Source: CAWANP01 sp963783445 (GTDB taxonomy: Bacteria; Chloroflexota; Anaerolineae; JAAYZQ01). Taken from it: DNA of 64,000 nucleotides. Both the position numbers and the translations under genes were made by a program. Numbering within the stretch: position 1 is the first letter of the stretch; each line of letters opens with the position of its first letter. The stretch spans positions 124,001 to 188,000 of the forward strand of contig CAWANP010000006.1 of assembly GCA_963783445.1 (NCBI GenBank), in the 5' to 3' direction. Of this stretch, positions 25,259 to 35,533 are shown piece after piece. Below the pieces are notes generated by a model. It had not been told where the DNA came from, did not search any database, and saw only the letters and a list, made by a program, of their open reading frames with translations.

Positions 25259-26583
25259 TCAGTTTGGACGCTGCGCAAAGAGCCGGCGGAGGGCGCGGAC
25301 CAGTTCGACCAGGGCCAGGGCGGCAAAGGGCAGGGCCACGGCATCCACCGGCAGCCGGTAGCGGGGCATGGCCCAGGTCAGGATGTGCAGCAGCGAGTAG
25401 AAGCCCATAAAGAGCAGGACCAGGGCCAGGGGCGTGGTGGAGAAGCTGAGCCAGCCGGCCGCCGAGCGGCCGGGCCATGCCTGGCGCAGGGCGAGCCAGA
25501 GCCCGGCCAGCATGAAGGGCAGAAAGAGGCCAAAGGATCCGGTACGGCCCAGGTTGTGCAGCAGGGTCGTGTCGGGCGTGGGCCAGAACTCGAAATAGTC
25601 CCGGGCGCGGCTGAGGGACAGGAGCAGGTAGCGGCCCGGCTCGGCCAGGACAAAGGCCGATGCCGCGGCGCCATCAGCGCGCGGTCCAGCTGCGCCTCGT
25701 TGAGCCCGCTCAGTTCGGGCGGCACGGGCGCCGCCGCAAACTCTTGAAAGTCCGTGCCGTGCATGGGATGCTGGGCCGAGTACATGGCATAGCCGGCGTT
25801 GGAGTTGAGCAGCAGGAACTGGTCGTAGACGACATAGTTGCGGATGGTAAAGGGCAGGATCATCAAGACCAAGACAAAGGCTGAGGGCAGGAGGCTGAGC
25901 AGCATGTTGCGCGTCTGGCCCGACCGCCAGGCGGTCCAGAGGAGCCAGGCAAAGAGCAGGACCACCCAGGGCAGGATCGACTGGCGCAGGAGGGCGGCGA
26001 TGCCCAGCCCCAGGCCCAGCACGATGCCTATGCCCACCGTGGGTTCTTCGGCCGCGGCCATGGCCCGCTCCAGCGTCCAGAGCAGGGCGACGATGTAGAA
26101 GGACTCGGTCATGATGCGTGGCACCGTAGAGAACAAAGTAGGCATAGACGGCCGCGCACCCGGCGGCGGCCAGGGCCACGGCTCGCTGCCCGGGAAAGAG
26201 CCGGCGGGCCAGGCGGTAGACCATCAGCGGCAGGAGCAGGCCGCTGATGACGGCGCCCAGCAGCCGGAGGGCCAGGGGGTGGACGCCAAAAAGCCCATAG
26301 ACGGCGGCCAGTATAGAGGGAATAGAGGAAGGACCAGTGGGCGGTGGGCGTCTCGGCCGGGGTGAAGGGGTACCAGCCGGTCTCAAAGCTGAAGCCATGG
26401 CCAGCGGCCAGCCGGGCGCCCAGGGCGTGGTAGGAGCGCTGGTCGGTGAGCAGCGGCGGCGCGTCCACGATATCGCCCAGGTAGAAGGCAACCCCCACCC
26501 GCAGCCCCACGGCCAGAATCAAAATGCCGGCCAAAGCCGCCCAATGCGTCTTCCCGCTGATTCAGCGTTAGCCTTTCACTCAA
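25259..26583 (-). CDS. GT39-like (ArnT/PMT-type) membrane glycosyltransferase, split by about four frameshifts
   Basis: Reconstructed product ~440 residues, multi-helix. Pieces in order: MSERLTLNQREDALGGF; then ILILAVGLRVGVAFYLGDIV and LTDQRSYHALGARLAAGHGF (first periplasmic loop with an acidic residue, as in GT39); then SILAAVYGLFGVHPLALRLL with further helices; then TESFYIVALLWTLERAMAAA, ILPFTIRNYVVYDQFLLLNS; then YFEFWPTPDTTLLHNLGRTG and final helices to LRRLFAQRPN. Frame changes fall near 26528, 26320, 26130 and 25665. It should transfer a sugar from a lipid-phosphate donor on the outer face of the membrane. All domains are present, so indels in the sequence are more likely than decay. 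Confidence 0.75.
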
Positions 26584-26690
26584 CGTCCCCCCGTCTCCCT
26601 ACTCTCGCTCTCTCCCCGTCTCCCCATCACTCTCTCTCCCAGTCCCTCTCTCCAACTGTCTCACTGTCTCACTGTCCCGGCGTGTGCCCT
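26582..26690. repeat. Pyrimidine-rich low-complexity tract
   Basis: CTCTCTCC/GTCTCCC units including a C6 run near its start, with CTGTCTCA repeated near the end, filling the junction between the GT39-like and GT2 genes. Confidence 0.8.
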
Positions 26691-26696
26691 CCCGCA

Positions 26697-27756
26697 TCAC
26701 ATCCCCGGTAGCTCAGCCAGCAGCCGCCGATAGGTCCGCGCCTGTGCGGCCAGCGAGGCGGAGAAAGGCGCGCCCAGCGCAGCCACCGCCAGGCGAGGCC
26801 AGTATGCCAGCCGCAGGTAGCGCTTGAAGCGAGTCCGCCTGGCGCGCCCCGCCAGAACTTGCGGAAAAACTGCACTTGCTGCGATAGAGCTGGACTGTAC
26901 ATGCGCTCGGGCATCCTGGCGCGTGCTCTTGCCCCTCATGGTGCGTGACCACGGCTTGGGGAACCCACCATAGCTCCCAGCCCGCCTGGGCCAGCCGGTA
27001 GCAGAGGTCCACTTCCTCGGTGATACATAAAATAGTCCTCGTCCAGCAGCCCAACCTGGTCCAGTGCCTGCCGGCGCAGCAGCAGGCAGGCGCCCTTGAT
27101 GGCCTCCACCAGGTGCGCGGCAGTGCGCACGGGTCCCAGCGGCCCATGGGATAGGTCGCCGCTGGGCCAGACCGGCTCCAAAAACAGCAGTGCGCCAGAA
27201 CTCGCGGCCCGGCGTGAGCATGGGGGTGGCAGGAGGGTTGCAGACTGCCGTCGCGTTAGTTCAGCCGGCCCGTGCTCCGGCCGCGCCAGCCTCGGGGATG
27301 GGGTCCATGAACGCGACCAGCGCCTTCACCGCCCCCGGCCGAACCTCGGTATCGCTGTTGAGCAAACGACATAGCGCCCCCGCGAGGCGCGGATGGCCTG
27401 GTTGTTGGCCGCCGCAAAGCCAAGGTTTTCCTGTTCTCAATCAGCCGCACCCAGGGGAAGGCCTCACGTACAGCAGCTCTGCGCTGCCGTCCGAGGAGGC
27501 GTTATCGACGACAAACGAGTCCAAGGGTACCAGGGTATCGAGGTTCGATCGTTCGAGGATCGAGGTTCGGCGATGTCCAGGTTCGGCAGGTTGATGTTCG
27601 TGGAGAACCGCGAGCGGTTCTCGTAGTGGAGATGTGTACTGGCAAGCTGCGGCTTGGAGCAGATGCCAGGCACCTGGCGAGCAGGTCGCGGGTGTTCCAG
27701 TTGACCACGATCACCAAAGCACCGACTCCAGTCAGGCCTTCAGCCTCCTCCACCAT
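26697..27756 (-). CDS. Family 2 glycosyltransferase (rhamnosyltransferase-like), heavily frameshifted
   Basis: Pieces in order: MVEEAEGLTGVGALVIVVNW plus NTRDLLARCLAS (start ATG 27756); a low-complexity insertion; DSFVVDNASSDGSAEL; VRLIENR; NSDTEVRPGAVKALVAF; EPVWPSGDLS and VEAIKGACLLLRRQALDQVG plus LLDEDYF; TEEVDLCYRLAQAGWELWWV plus PQAVVTHHEGQ; RMYSPALSQQVQFFRKFWRG; and a C-terminal LRLAYWPRLAVAALG helix. This order is that of WbbL-type rhamnosyltransferases (DNASSDG nucleotide site; ED in EEVDLCYR). At least seven frame changes are needed. A TTCGA-rich repeat (27535-27600) sits in the loop after the first beta strand. Expected length ~350 residues. Confidence 0.7.
27535..27600. repeat. TTCGA/GGTTCGA periodic repeat inside a GT2 gene
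   Basis: Several GTTCGA-like units (GAGGTTCGATCGTTCGAGGA and following CGAGGTTCGG) of the same type as the inverted repeats at 50781-50807 and 51231-51277. Here it lies in coding sequence between the VVNWNT strand and the DNASSDG motif. Confidence 0.75.
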
Positions 27757-27769
27757 CCGACCTACCCCT

Positions 27770-29244
27770 GATGCCCTGTCTCCGTACTCCAGTACTCCCA
27801 CTCTCCCCGCTCTCTCCCTCTCCCCATCTCTTCCCCTCGCCCTCTGCTCCAGCGCCACCAGCCCACCCAGGAACATCCAGGCCAGGGCACTGGTGCGAAA
27901 GCCGGGAAAGCCGATGTTGTAGACAAAGGGCAGGAACCAGTCGGCCAGCATCATGGCCACCAGCGTGCCGGCCAGCCCGGCCAGCGCTCCCTGGACGTAG
28001 CCCTCCTCAAAGTCGCCCTGGAAGCGGGAGCCAGCCGCCAGCCCACGATGCCCAGCTCCACGATGAACCAGAGAAAGAGGCCCAGCCCCACCAGGCCCAT
28101 CTGGGCGTAGATGTCGATATAGTTGTTGTGGGAGGAGACGGCGGGCCGGATGTAGAGCGCCTCGCCCACGCCCAGGGACAGCCACTTGGTGAAGGCATAG
28201 TGCCGGTAGGCCGCCGGACCCAGGCCCAGGATGGGGTGGTTTTGGCCAGGTCGAGCACGGTCCGGTACAGGTGCTGCCGCCCGCCCCAACTCATGGCCAG
28301 CTCCTGCTCGCCCCCGGCGTGGACAAAGAGCGATGGGAAAGAGGACCACGGCCAGCAGGCCACCAGGGCGACCGCCGGCCAGAACGCCGACGCCCGGTTC
28401 CGGCGCCAGAGCCAGAGCCAGACGACGGTGACGGCTGCCACGGTAAAGGGCACCCAGCCCGAGACCCAGTCGTTCAGCATGGAACCAGACGACATAGGCC
28501 GCTGCCAGCAGCAGGGCCAGCAAGCCAAGACGGACGACCGGACGCAGCTTGCGGTTGAAGACCAATTGCCCGGCGGCCATGCGCCGCCAGCCAGGTCCAG
28601 AACATGCTGCGGTTGGCCATTCGGCCTGGACCAGCCCAGGATGCGCCGCAGCGGCGGCAGATAGAACTCCAGGACGACAACGCTGCCCACGGCCAGAAAG
28701 ACAACGGTCGCGATCTCCAGCCAGCGACCCCGCGCGCCCAGATCGCCGGTCACGAGAAAGATGGCGGCCGAAAGGGCAAACAAGCCCCACTGGCCCAACT
28801 GCACCAGCAGCAGGTTGCCCGGCTGGGGCACCAGCGGGTCCCAGTAGGCGCGACCTGCCAGGAGCGACAGCAGCCCGCCAGCAGGAAGAGGAGCAGTGGC
28901 AGCACAGTGCGTGACGTGGGGAGCCGCAGTCCTTCCCCCGCAGACCGGAAACTAGCCAGGCGCCTGCCATGACCGGGATCAGCAACACCGGGGGTGTCAG
29001 GGCAACCTCCGTGCCGGTGCCCAAGGCGAAGGTAGCGTGAAAGACAGGGCGGCCAGGGCCACCAAGCCCCAGGGCTGGTTCCTGCAAAAGCACTAGCACT
29101 CCGGCCAGGGACCTCCAATCATCATCAGCAGCCGCAGCGATGCCGCGCGGCTGGCCAGGGCGGCGGCGCCCAGTACTGCCACGACGATCAAGATCGTCCT
29201 GGTTTTGGCAGAGATCCCTCCTCCGCCAGTCGTGAAAGGTTCAT
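27770..29244 (-). CDS. O-antigen polymerase/ligase-like membrane protein (Wzy-type), heavily frameshifted
   Basis: Starts at ATG 29244, which overlaps the upstream GT4 stop as ATGA. Most pieces are hydrophobic helices (LLIPVMAGAWLVSGL, RLGLLALLLAAAYVVWFHAE). The diagnostic part is ILGLGPAAYRHYAFTKWLSL followed by AVSSHNNYIDIYAQMGLVGL, the xHNxYL periplasmic loop of Wzy/WaaL proteins. After it come GLFLWFIVELGIVGWRL, GTLVAMMLADWFLPFVYNIG and GFRTSALAWMFLGGLVALEQ. At least six frame changes. The C-terminus enters a pyrimidine-rich tract (27778-27845) and, as sequenced, stays in frame with the next GT2 gene, so its exact end is unclear. It should polymerise repeat units on the periplasmic side. 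Confidence 0.7.
27778..27845. repeat. Pyrimidine-rich tract at the Wzy/GT2 junction
   Basis: CTCTCCCTCTCCCCATCTC-like sequence; translated on the minus strand as RGRDGERERAGR at the end of the Wzy-like protein. Confidence 0.75.
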
Positions 29245-30427
29245 GCTTTCTCCTGCTCTTTCACCAGCGCCTCTAATCGCGCACAGAACCGCTGGCCGAT
29301 GCTGTGCCAGTCGTAGTGATTTTGCACGAGCCTACGGGCGCTGGCGGCAAGGTGGCGCCTCAGTTCCCCTATCTTCCAGGATACGAAGGGTGGCTTGGGC
29401 AAAAGTGAGTGGATCGTCGGCCAGAAGCAGGTCCTGCCCCGGCCTAGCATTCAACCCTTCAGCTCCTTTGCCCGTCGATACCACCGGGGTGCCCAGGGCC
29501 ATGGCTTCCAGTATCTTTAGCCGGGTGCCGCCTCCGGAAAGGATGGGCACCATGGAGGCCCAGGCACGGCCACTCGGGTCGAATGTCGTCCAGGAAGCCT
29601 GTGAGGATCGAAGCCGGGTCAAGCGGAAGACTGGTCAAGTCCACCCCTTTGTGAGCCAGTGATTCGTAGTTGGGCCAGGGTACTGCTCGCGGATCCCTGG
29701 ATAAACCCGCAAGAAAGAACTGCATCGCCTCGTGGTTGGCACGGTAGGCCAGAGCGCCGGCAAAAATCAAGGTGGCGGGCTGTGGCTGGGCCAGGCCGGG
29801 CCTGAATTGCTCGCAGTCCACGCCGTTGGGGTAACTCGACCGGCGGGCTATCGGGAAGTAGATTCCGGCTGATGCCGGCATCCTGTTCCGAGACCATCGC
29901 AACCAGATCAAAGCGCGGGAACAGCCGGGATTCATACAAAACCGATTTGCGCCAACTCGCCCAGCAGCGAAAACGATGAAGGGCGGTCCGCTGGCCTAGG
30001 TACCTCTCCTGCATCCAGCGGGCATGGGAGTTGTGTTCCTCCAGTAACCGTACCGTGCTCGCATAGCCAGGGCATAGTCCGCCATCACGGTGGTGGCGGC
30101 GATGACAGCGTCAAAGGGTTTTCTGTCATGCAACTCTCTGGCGATCTCCAGCATCTCTGGGAACGGTTCTGCTACCGCAGGCCTCAGTGACACAAAGCGG
30201 GTGGCTGTCCGCAGCCGGGAGCGCTGAAATGGATCCTGGTGTACAATGGCCAGGTGCTCGCAGAGCGGTGCAACAGCCTCTGGCTCCGGCGGCGCCCAGC
30301 CCTGGGGGTCCAGGGCCAGGAGCGTGACCCGGTGCCGGGCAGCCAGCGCCCGCAGCAGGTGGTAGACCCGCGTCCGCGAGCCCGTATCCAGGGGATAGGG
30401 AGACCAGGGAGAAGTGAGTCTTCTCAC
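29241..30427 (-). CDS. Family 4 glycosyltransferase, split by several frameshifts
   Basis: The GTG start at 30427 overlaps the preceding GT2 stop (GTGA). Pieces: RRLTSPWSPYPLDTGSRTRV plus YHLLRALAARHRVTLLALDP; KPFDAVIAATTVMADYALAM; ARWMQERYLGQRTALHRFRC; FDLVAMVSEQDAGISRNLLP; a NGVDCEQFRP strand (the usual NGVD of GT4); ATLIFAGALAYRANHEAMQF; SMVPILSGGGTRLKILEAMA plus LGTPVVSTGKGAEGL (donor-binding E and glycine-rich loop); and RLVQNHYDWHSIGQRFCARL. At least five frame changes. The stop overlaps the Wzy-like start (ATGA). A cytoplasmic GT-B transferase of the glycan cluster. Confidence 0.78.
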
Positions 30428-31431
30428 CCGCCATCTCTCCTGGGCAGGGCGCCAAAGCCGTAGCGTTGCAGCCCCTGGCGAAGGCCGACCTGCCGCCAAC
30501 CGGTCATCAGCCGCCAGAAGAGAATCTCTGCTAGACGCGGACAATACTGCGCACGATTGAGCAATGAGAGGGCCTGGTACAGGGCGAACCGCACCAGAGA
30601 CAGACCGTATATCCTCGCCCTCCCGCGGCGCATTAGGGACTTTGCCGAGCGGGGGGGAACCACAGGCATCAGATCGTCGACATCGTGGATTACGCTTTGT
30701 ACCTCCGGGTATTTGACCAACATCAAAGCCATTGATGACATGTGTGCCGCCTGCTGCTGGCAGCGCTGGCGAATCGTCTGAGGATGGTTGTGGTAGCCGA
30801 TCGCTTTGGGTTCGTAAAACAGCAAGTACCCGAGGCGGCTAGCTCGATAGGCAAACTCCGTGTCTTCAAAGCCCGCTGCGGGGAACGACTCGTCAAAGCC
30901 TCCAACCTCCTCCAGTGCGCTCTTTGTCACCGACATGTTGCAAGTGAATGCGAAATAGAAGGGCACAGAGCGTCGACGGTCTCCATAGTCCCCGCCGACA
31001 CCTTCCGGATTGATGGTTTCTTCGTACCATGGTCGCTCGAGCCCTTGCCATGGTCTCATGCGACCTATGACCAGATGCTTGACTCGACCGACATGGTTCT
31101 CCGCGTGTTGCTCCAGAAAAGATGGGGTTGTGATGACATCGGAGTCCAAGAACACCATCAACTCGGCCCGTGCCTGCTCTACACCCAGGTTTCGCGCGGC
31201 CGCAGCCCCACGGTTCTCCTGCCGGCAATAGGCCAGCCGGAAGGGCGCGCTCTGGGCGGCGACAATCTGGTCCGTTCCGTCCCGGGAGCCGTCGTCCACC
31301 ACGATGACCTCGAATTGCCCAGGCGGCAGGGATTGCTGGCCCAGGCATTGGAGCGTGAGGCCAATGGCATCGGCTCGATTGAAGGTTGGCATGACAACGC
31401 TGATAGCGGGCCTGTTCGACATTGGCGTCAT
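30424..31431 (-). CDS. Family 2 glycosyltransferase
   Basis: An intact 335-residue GT-A enzyme: ISVVMPTFNRADAIGLTLQC, EVIVVDDGSRDGTDQIVA, AELMVFLDSDVITTPSFLEQ (DSD metal site), FAFTCNMSVTKSALEEVGGF and GFEDTEFAYRASRLGYLLFY (ED catalytic region). The C-terminal ~70 residues are helical and basic, without a clear membrane span. It is coupled on both sides: ATGA with the upstream GT2 and GTGA with the downstream GT4. It probably adds one sugar to the lipid-linked repeat unit. It is one of few unbroken genes in this part of the cluster. Confidence 0.9.
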   Translation of the reverse strand: MTPMSNRPAISVVMPTFNRADAIGLTLQCLGQQSLPPGQFEVIVVDDGSRDGTDQIVAAQSAPFRLAYCRQENRGAAAARNLGVEQARAELMVFLDSDVITTPSFLEQHAENHVGRVKHLVIGRMRPWQGLERPWYEETINPEGVGGDYGDRRRSVPFYFAFTCNMSVTKSALEEVGGFDESFPAAGFEDTEFAYRASRLGYLLFYEPKAIGYHNHPQTIRQRCQQQAAHMSSMALMLVKYPEVQSVIHDVDDLMPVVPPRSAKSLMRRGRARIYGLSLVRFALYQALSLLNRAQYCPRLAEILFWRLMTGWRQVGLRQGLQRYGFGALPRRDGG

Positions 31432-32666
31432 GTCGAATGATCCCCCGCCCGGGACTGAAGCCGACGGGCTGCATAGCCCCGCCCCATGAATGGGGCTTTC
31501 AATAGAGTCTTGATCGTCGGCGAGATTACCCTCCGCTCAAGGGCCAGAATAGGTTGGGCCGCCATCGCCCGGAGAAAGAAGTCGGCGGCCCCGATTTGAT
31601 CACGGTAGTGGGTCGCGTTCCAGGCCTGGACGAGGGCGTCCCGGCCAGCAGCTCCCTGCGCCAGCCATCTGGGTCCGTCGCCGCGCCGATGCCCCGCCTC
31701 TGCACGGCGAGCGCCTCCACAAAACCGTCGACCAGCGGCTCAATGTCCCCATCCTGGTAGGCCAGATGCGCAGCCAAGGCTGTGGGAAAGGCAGTGCGTC
31801 AGTAGAGACCAGCGCCTGCCGCGCGAATTGGGCGAGGTATGGAGTCGCCTTGTCCGATTCTCCGCGGAGGTGGTGTAATAGGGCCATCTCCAGCATGCCG
31901 CCCATCCATGCTTCGCGTACCATGCTCTGCAGTCCTGAGTCCTTGGCCAGGTCTGGATCATTTGCCAGATCCGATAAACTCCAAACCGTTCGCGGGCAAA
32001 GCGGATGCCACCTGACAGGGAGGCTTCCCACCGTATCAGACGCGGTCTTTGCCCCTCCCCATACCCGGAAACTGGCCACAACTCTGGGTAGGTGCTGGAA
32101 GTGGGCTCCCGATAACGCCAGTTTCAGCCACAGCGCCCAGTCAAAGACACAGTCCAGGCTCGTGTCCAGCCAGCCCACTGCGGCCACGGCCTGGCGTCGG
32201 CAGAAGACCCCTTGCTGGGGCAGCGATTGCCGGAGAGGATGGCCTGGATGTCGAACTTACCAGAGGGCAGGCGTTTGACGAAGCAGCCTGCTTCGTCGAT
32301 CACCTGGCAGTCGCCCGTGACGACGTCGACCTCCGGATGTCGCTGGAAGGCCTCGACGGCGGCCAAGACGGCTCCGGCCTCGTAGATGTCGTCCGAATTG
32401 AGCCAGGCCAGGATCTCGCCCCGGGAGCGCTGCCAGCCCAGGTTGATGGCAGCCGCCTGCCCCTCCATCTGGCTCGCTGATCCAATAGTCGATGCGATCC
32501 TCGTACTGCCGGATCACGTCGACGCTGCCGTCGGTAGACCCGCCATCGAGCACCAGGTACTCCAGGCGCGGATAGTCCTGGGCCAGGACGGAGGCGATGG
32601 TCTGCCCCAGGAACTGGGCCTGGTTGTAAGACGGAGTGACCACTGAGACGGCTGGTTCAGCGTCAT
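31428..32666 (-). CDS. Family 2 glycosyltransferase, split by about four frameshifts
   Basis: Pieces in order: MTLNQP (ATG 32666); AVSVVTPSYNQAQFLGQTIA; LEYLVLDGGSTDGSVDVIRQ; AAAINLGWQRSRGEILAWLN plus SDDIYEAGAVLAAV (SDD metal site); DVVTGDCQVIDEAG; WLDTSLDCVFDWALWLKLAL; then a C-terminal region with EMALLHHLRGESDKA, YQDGDIEPLVDGFVEAL and ALVQAWNATHYRDQIGAADF to a stop that overlaps the next ATG as ATGA. The order fits GT2 enzymes with GGSTDGS nucleotide sites. Frame changes near 32655, 32475, 32215, 31730 and 31600. Estimated length ~405 residues. Confidence 0.78.
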
Positions 32667-32687
32667 CAGAATCTTCCAGTTCTCAAC

Positions 32688-34204
32688 TCAATTGCGCCGC
32701 CTTCCCAGCTTCAGGAATGCCACGATGGAGACCAAGCCTATGACTGGAAGCACGGCCAACGCGATGGGCGTGGCGAGAGCAAGCATGCCCGAGTCAGGGG
32801 TCGATGCCTGCGCGGCCACGACCACCGATGCATGTGGGCGTAGGCTTGGCTTCGGCTGTGGCGGGTATCGTTGGCTGTGGGAGCGCGGGCACCGACGCTG
32901 GCAGCGGAGTCTGAATCTGTTGGGCCGGTAGTGCTGGTGCATTGACAGTCAGGGTGTTGTATAAAAGGCGGCCCAGGAAGCGTTCACTTGCATGGACCAC
33001 GTGTAGCTGGTTGCCCAGGCCAACTGCCAGCGCCGTGTCCAGGTCGCCAGTACTCTCGGGGAAAGTATACATCTCCGACCAATTGCTCCCATCCCAATAG
33101 CTGTGCCTGGGCCTGGTCCAGTCGCCTGTACTCTCTGGTCGAGGGGGCCTCCTGCAACAGTGATCAGGTGCAAGTTTTCCGCCGAGTCAACAACCATCAG
33201 GGGCCACTGGGTCTGACCACTGACGAACTCGGGGAGGAAAGAATTAGGGCCCTGCCAGGTTTCCCCATTGTCGGGCGACCAGAAGTGGCACCTGCCCTGC
33301 TGGCTGCCGATTCCTCTATTCCAGATCAGGTGGACTTCATTATCATTTCTGACAGCCACGCCGATCCAGCCTGCTGTCGGTTCATTCTTCAGGCTCTGGT
33401 ACATCTCCTGCGCATCCCACGTCTCGCCACCATCCGTTGAGCGCCCGTACCAGACGGCCTCCGGCCCCCAGAAACGCTCGCGGGCATTCACCGTCCAGAC
33501 AACATGGAGATTATGCCTCGCATTGACTGCGATCCTGGGGTACGCCGCCGCCTTCAGGTCAGGGCTCGTGACACCCCAAATGACGACTGGAGCGGACCAA
33601 GTTGCACCATAGTTCCTGGAGGCCAAGTACACAATGGAAGCGTGATTCAGGGCATAGACCACGTGCAGACTACCATCCGCGCTCGTGGCGATCTGGGCCG
33701 GTCACGGCCTTCTGCGGGACATCGATAATCGCTGTGCTCCAGTTGTTTGCTCTCTCGGCTTCTGATGTGTGCGCCTGGCTGAGATAGAGGTCGCGCGAGG
33801 TTCCCTGGTCGTACCAAAGCAGGTTCAAGACATCGCGGTCGTCGATGGCTACGGAACCGATGCCTAGCGGGCCGCTCCAAGGCGTTGTCAGCACGTCGAC
33901 CGGGTCCGTCCACTCATCGCCCTCCAGGCGGCGGTAGATGATGGCGTCCACAGCTTCTGGATTGGGCTTTTCTTCAGCCGGGCCCAGCCACGAAGTCCAA
34001 AAGACGTGTACCCGTCCCTGTCGATCCACAGCCATCCTGGGCACATACCCTTCTGGGAGTCCCTCTCTGGTCAACAGCATGTTCTCGCTCCAGTCGGTTG
34101 TTGCGGGTACCCCATCCTGGCGATCGCTTCTCCAGCAGAAAGGCTGCAGAGCGTGACAGGATCACGACCAGAAGTAGCGAGCGTCCGAGAATCTTATGGG
34201 CCAC
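32688..34204 (-). CDS. Exported BNR/Asp-box repeat (sialidase-like propeller) protein, frameshifted
   Basis: Starts at GTG 34204, inside the end of the upstream GT4 gene, with an N-terminal hydrophobic signal (ILGRSLLLVVILSRSAAFLL). The body is a beta-propeller with repeated strand motifs: PRMAVDRQGRVHVFWTSWLG, SVAIDDRDVLNLLWYDQGTS, PRIAVNARHNLHVVWTVNAR. It carries Asp boxes: SRNYGATW, STDGGETW, SPDNGETW. A Pro-rich stalk (PLPASVPALPQPTIPA) and a C-terminal membrane helix (TPIALAVLPVIGLVSIVAFL) end in KLGRRRN, so it should be anchored on the outer face. About four frame changes. The fold alone does not prove sialidase activity; glycan binding or trimming is plausible. Confidence 0.72.
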
Positions 34205-35533
34205 GATTACCGCCCGGCAGATCAGTAGTTTTTGCGGCTGCCCGTGTGGCTGACTTGTACAGTTCGGCAAAGCGCCGGGCCTGGATCTCCAGGTTGTGTT
34301 CCTGTTTCATGAATGCGCGGGCGCTGGCCCCCATTTGCCGCCGTTCCCTGCGATGGTCAAGCAACCATTGAATCTGCCGTGCCAGGTCCGTCGCGTCTTT
34401 CCAGGAGGCTAACAGACCGGTCCGGCCGTGGTCGACGACATCCACGATGCCGCCTGTGCGAAAACCGATAACTGCCGTACCACAGGCCATGGCTTCCAGG
34501 GCGGTATTGGGCAGATCTTCATATAGCGAGGGTATCACAAACAGATCTGCCGCGCTGTAGGCAGCAGCCAGTAGGTCATCCTCTATGATCCGGCCCAAAC
34601 CCTGATAGGCCAGGGCTGGCACGACGGTGCCCGAGAGCTCACCTTCGCCCACCGTCACGAGTATGGCGTCCTGTCCTTTGGGGAGTACTTGTAGGGCCTC
34701 CAGAAGATACCGGAACCCTTTTCTACGGTCGATAAGATGATCCGCTGCGGCCAGGATGATTGTGCGGTCCGGGGCAGTGCTAGGAGGTCCCTCGATTTCT
34801 GTCAGATCTGGGGCCGAAAAATGGACGTATCCAGGCCGTTGGGGATCACGGTCACAGGCTGACCCTTTAGTAGCGAACTGCGCGATGCTTCGCGGGCGAT
34901 CCAGTGGCTGGGTGCCACGATCTGTATCGTGCTCCCTTGGTATGCCAGCCATTTCCTGTGCCAGACATGGCGTGAAAGGTCGTCGTCGTCGCTGCTGCCC
35001 AACTCTGGGCAGGCACCGCACATGTTCGTCCACCCATCGCAATCCCAGGCGTAGTGACAACCGCCGGTGAAGGGGTTCATGTCCGACAGGCGCCAGACGA
35101 TGGGAATCTCCTCCGGCAGGTGCCGGAAAAAGAACCCATAGTCAGGAAAGCCCGCGATCCAGTACAGGTTGACGACGTCCGGCTTGGGCGTCAAAGCACC
35201 AACGTCGACCAGGTAATCTGTGCGGTCGTCGCTAAAGGGTTGGAACGGATCCCGGCGCTGAGCGGCATAGCGTTGGCCCTGGCTGGTGCGGATTTCGCGC
35301 TGCAGCCGCTGACGGAGGCGAAGGTCAAGTCTGCGGGTAGGCTCAAACTGCCATACTTTCTCGTCCTGGGTGGATTTCCGCCAGACGAGCATATGTGAGT
35401 CGATTCCCAGACGGCAGAGGCCCTCGTGCACCCGGTGCGCAGAGCGGGCAGCACCGCCCTGTGCATCATAGGTGCTAACGTGGAGCACGCGCAATGGACG
35501 TCCTGCCCTCCTACCAACCAGGTTCCGAGACAT
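34194..35533 (-). CDS. Family 4 glycosyltransferase, one frameshift
   Basis: Start ATG 35533 overlaps the AsnB stop (TGATG). N-terminal part: RVLHVSTYDAQGGAARSAHR, then a Cys cluster CHYAWDCDGWTNMCGACPEL, typical of one GT4 subgroup, and VTVIPNGLDTSIFRP. After a frame change near 34805 comes RTIILAAADHLIDRRKGFRY, ILVTVGEGELSG, AADLFVIPSLYEDLPNTALE plus AMACGTAVIGFRTGG (donor site), and MKQEHNLEIQARRFAELY. Estimated ~446 residues. It shares the Cys cluster with the GT4 at 43224-44520. The sugar is unknown. Confidence 0.83.
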
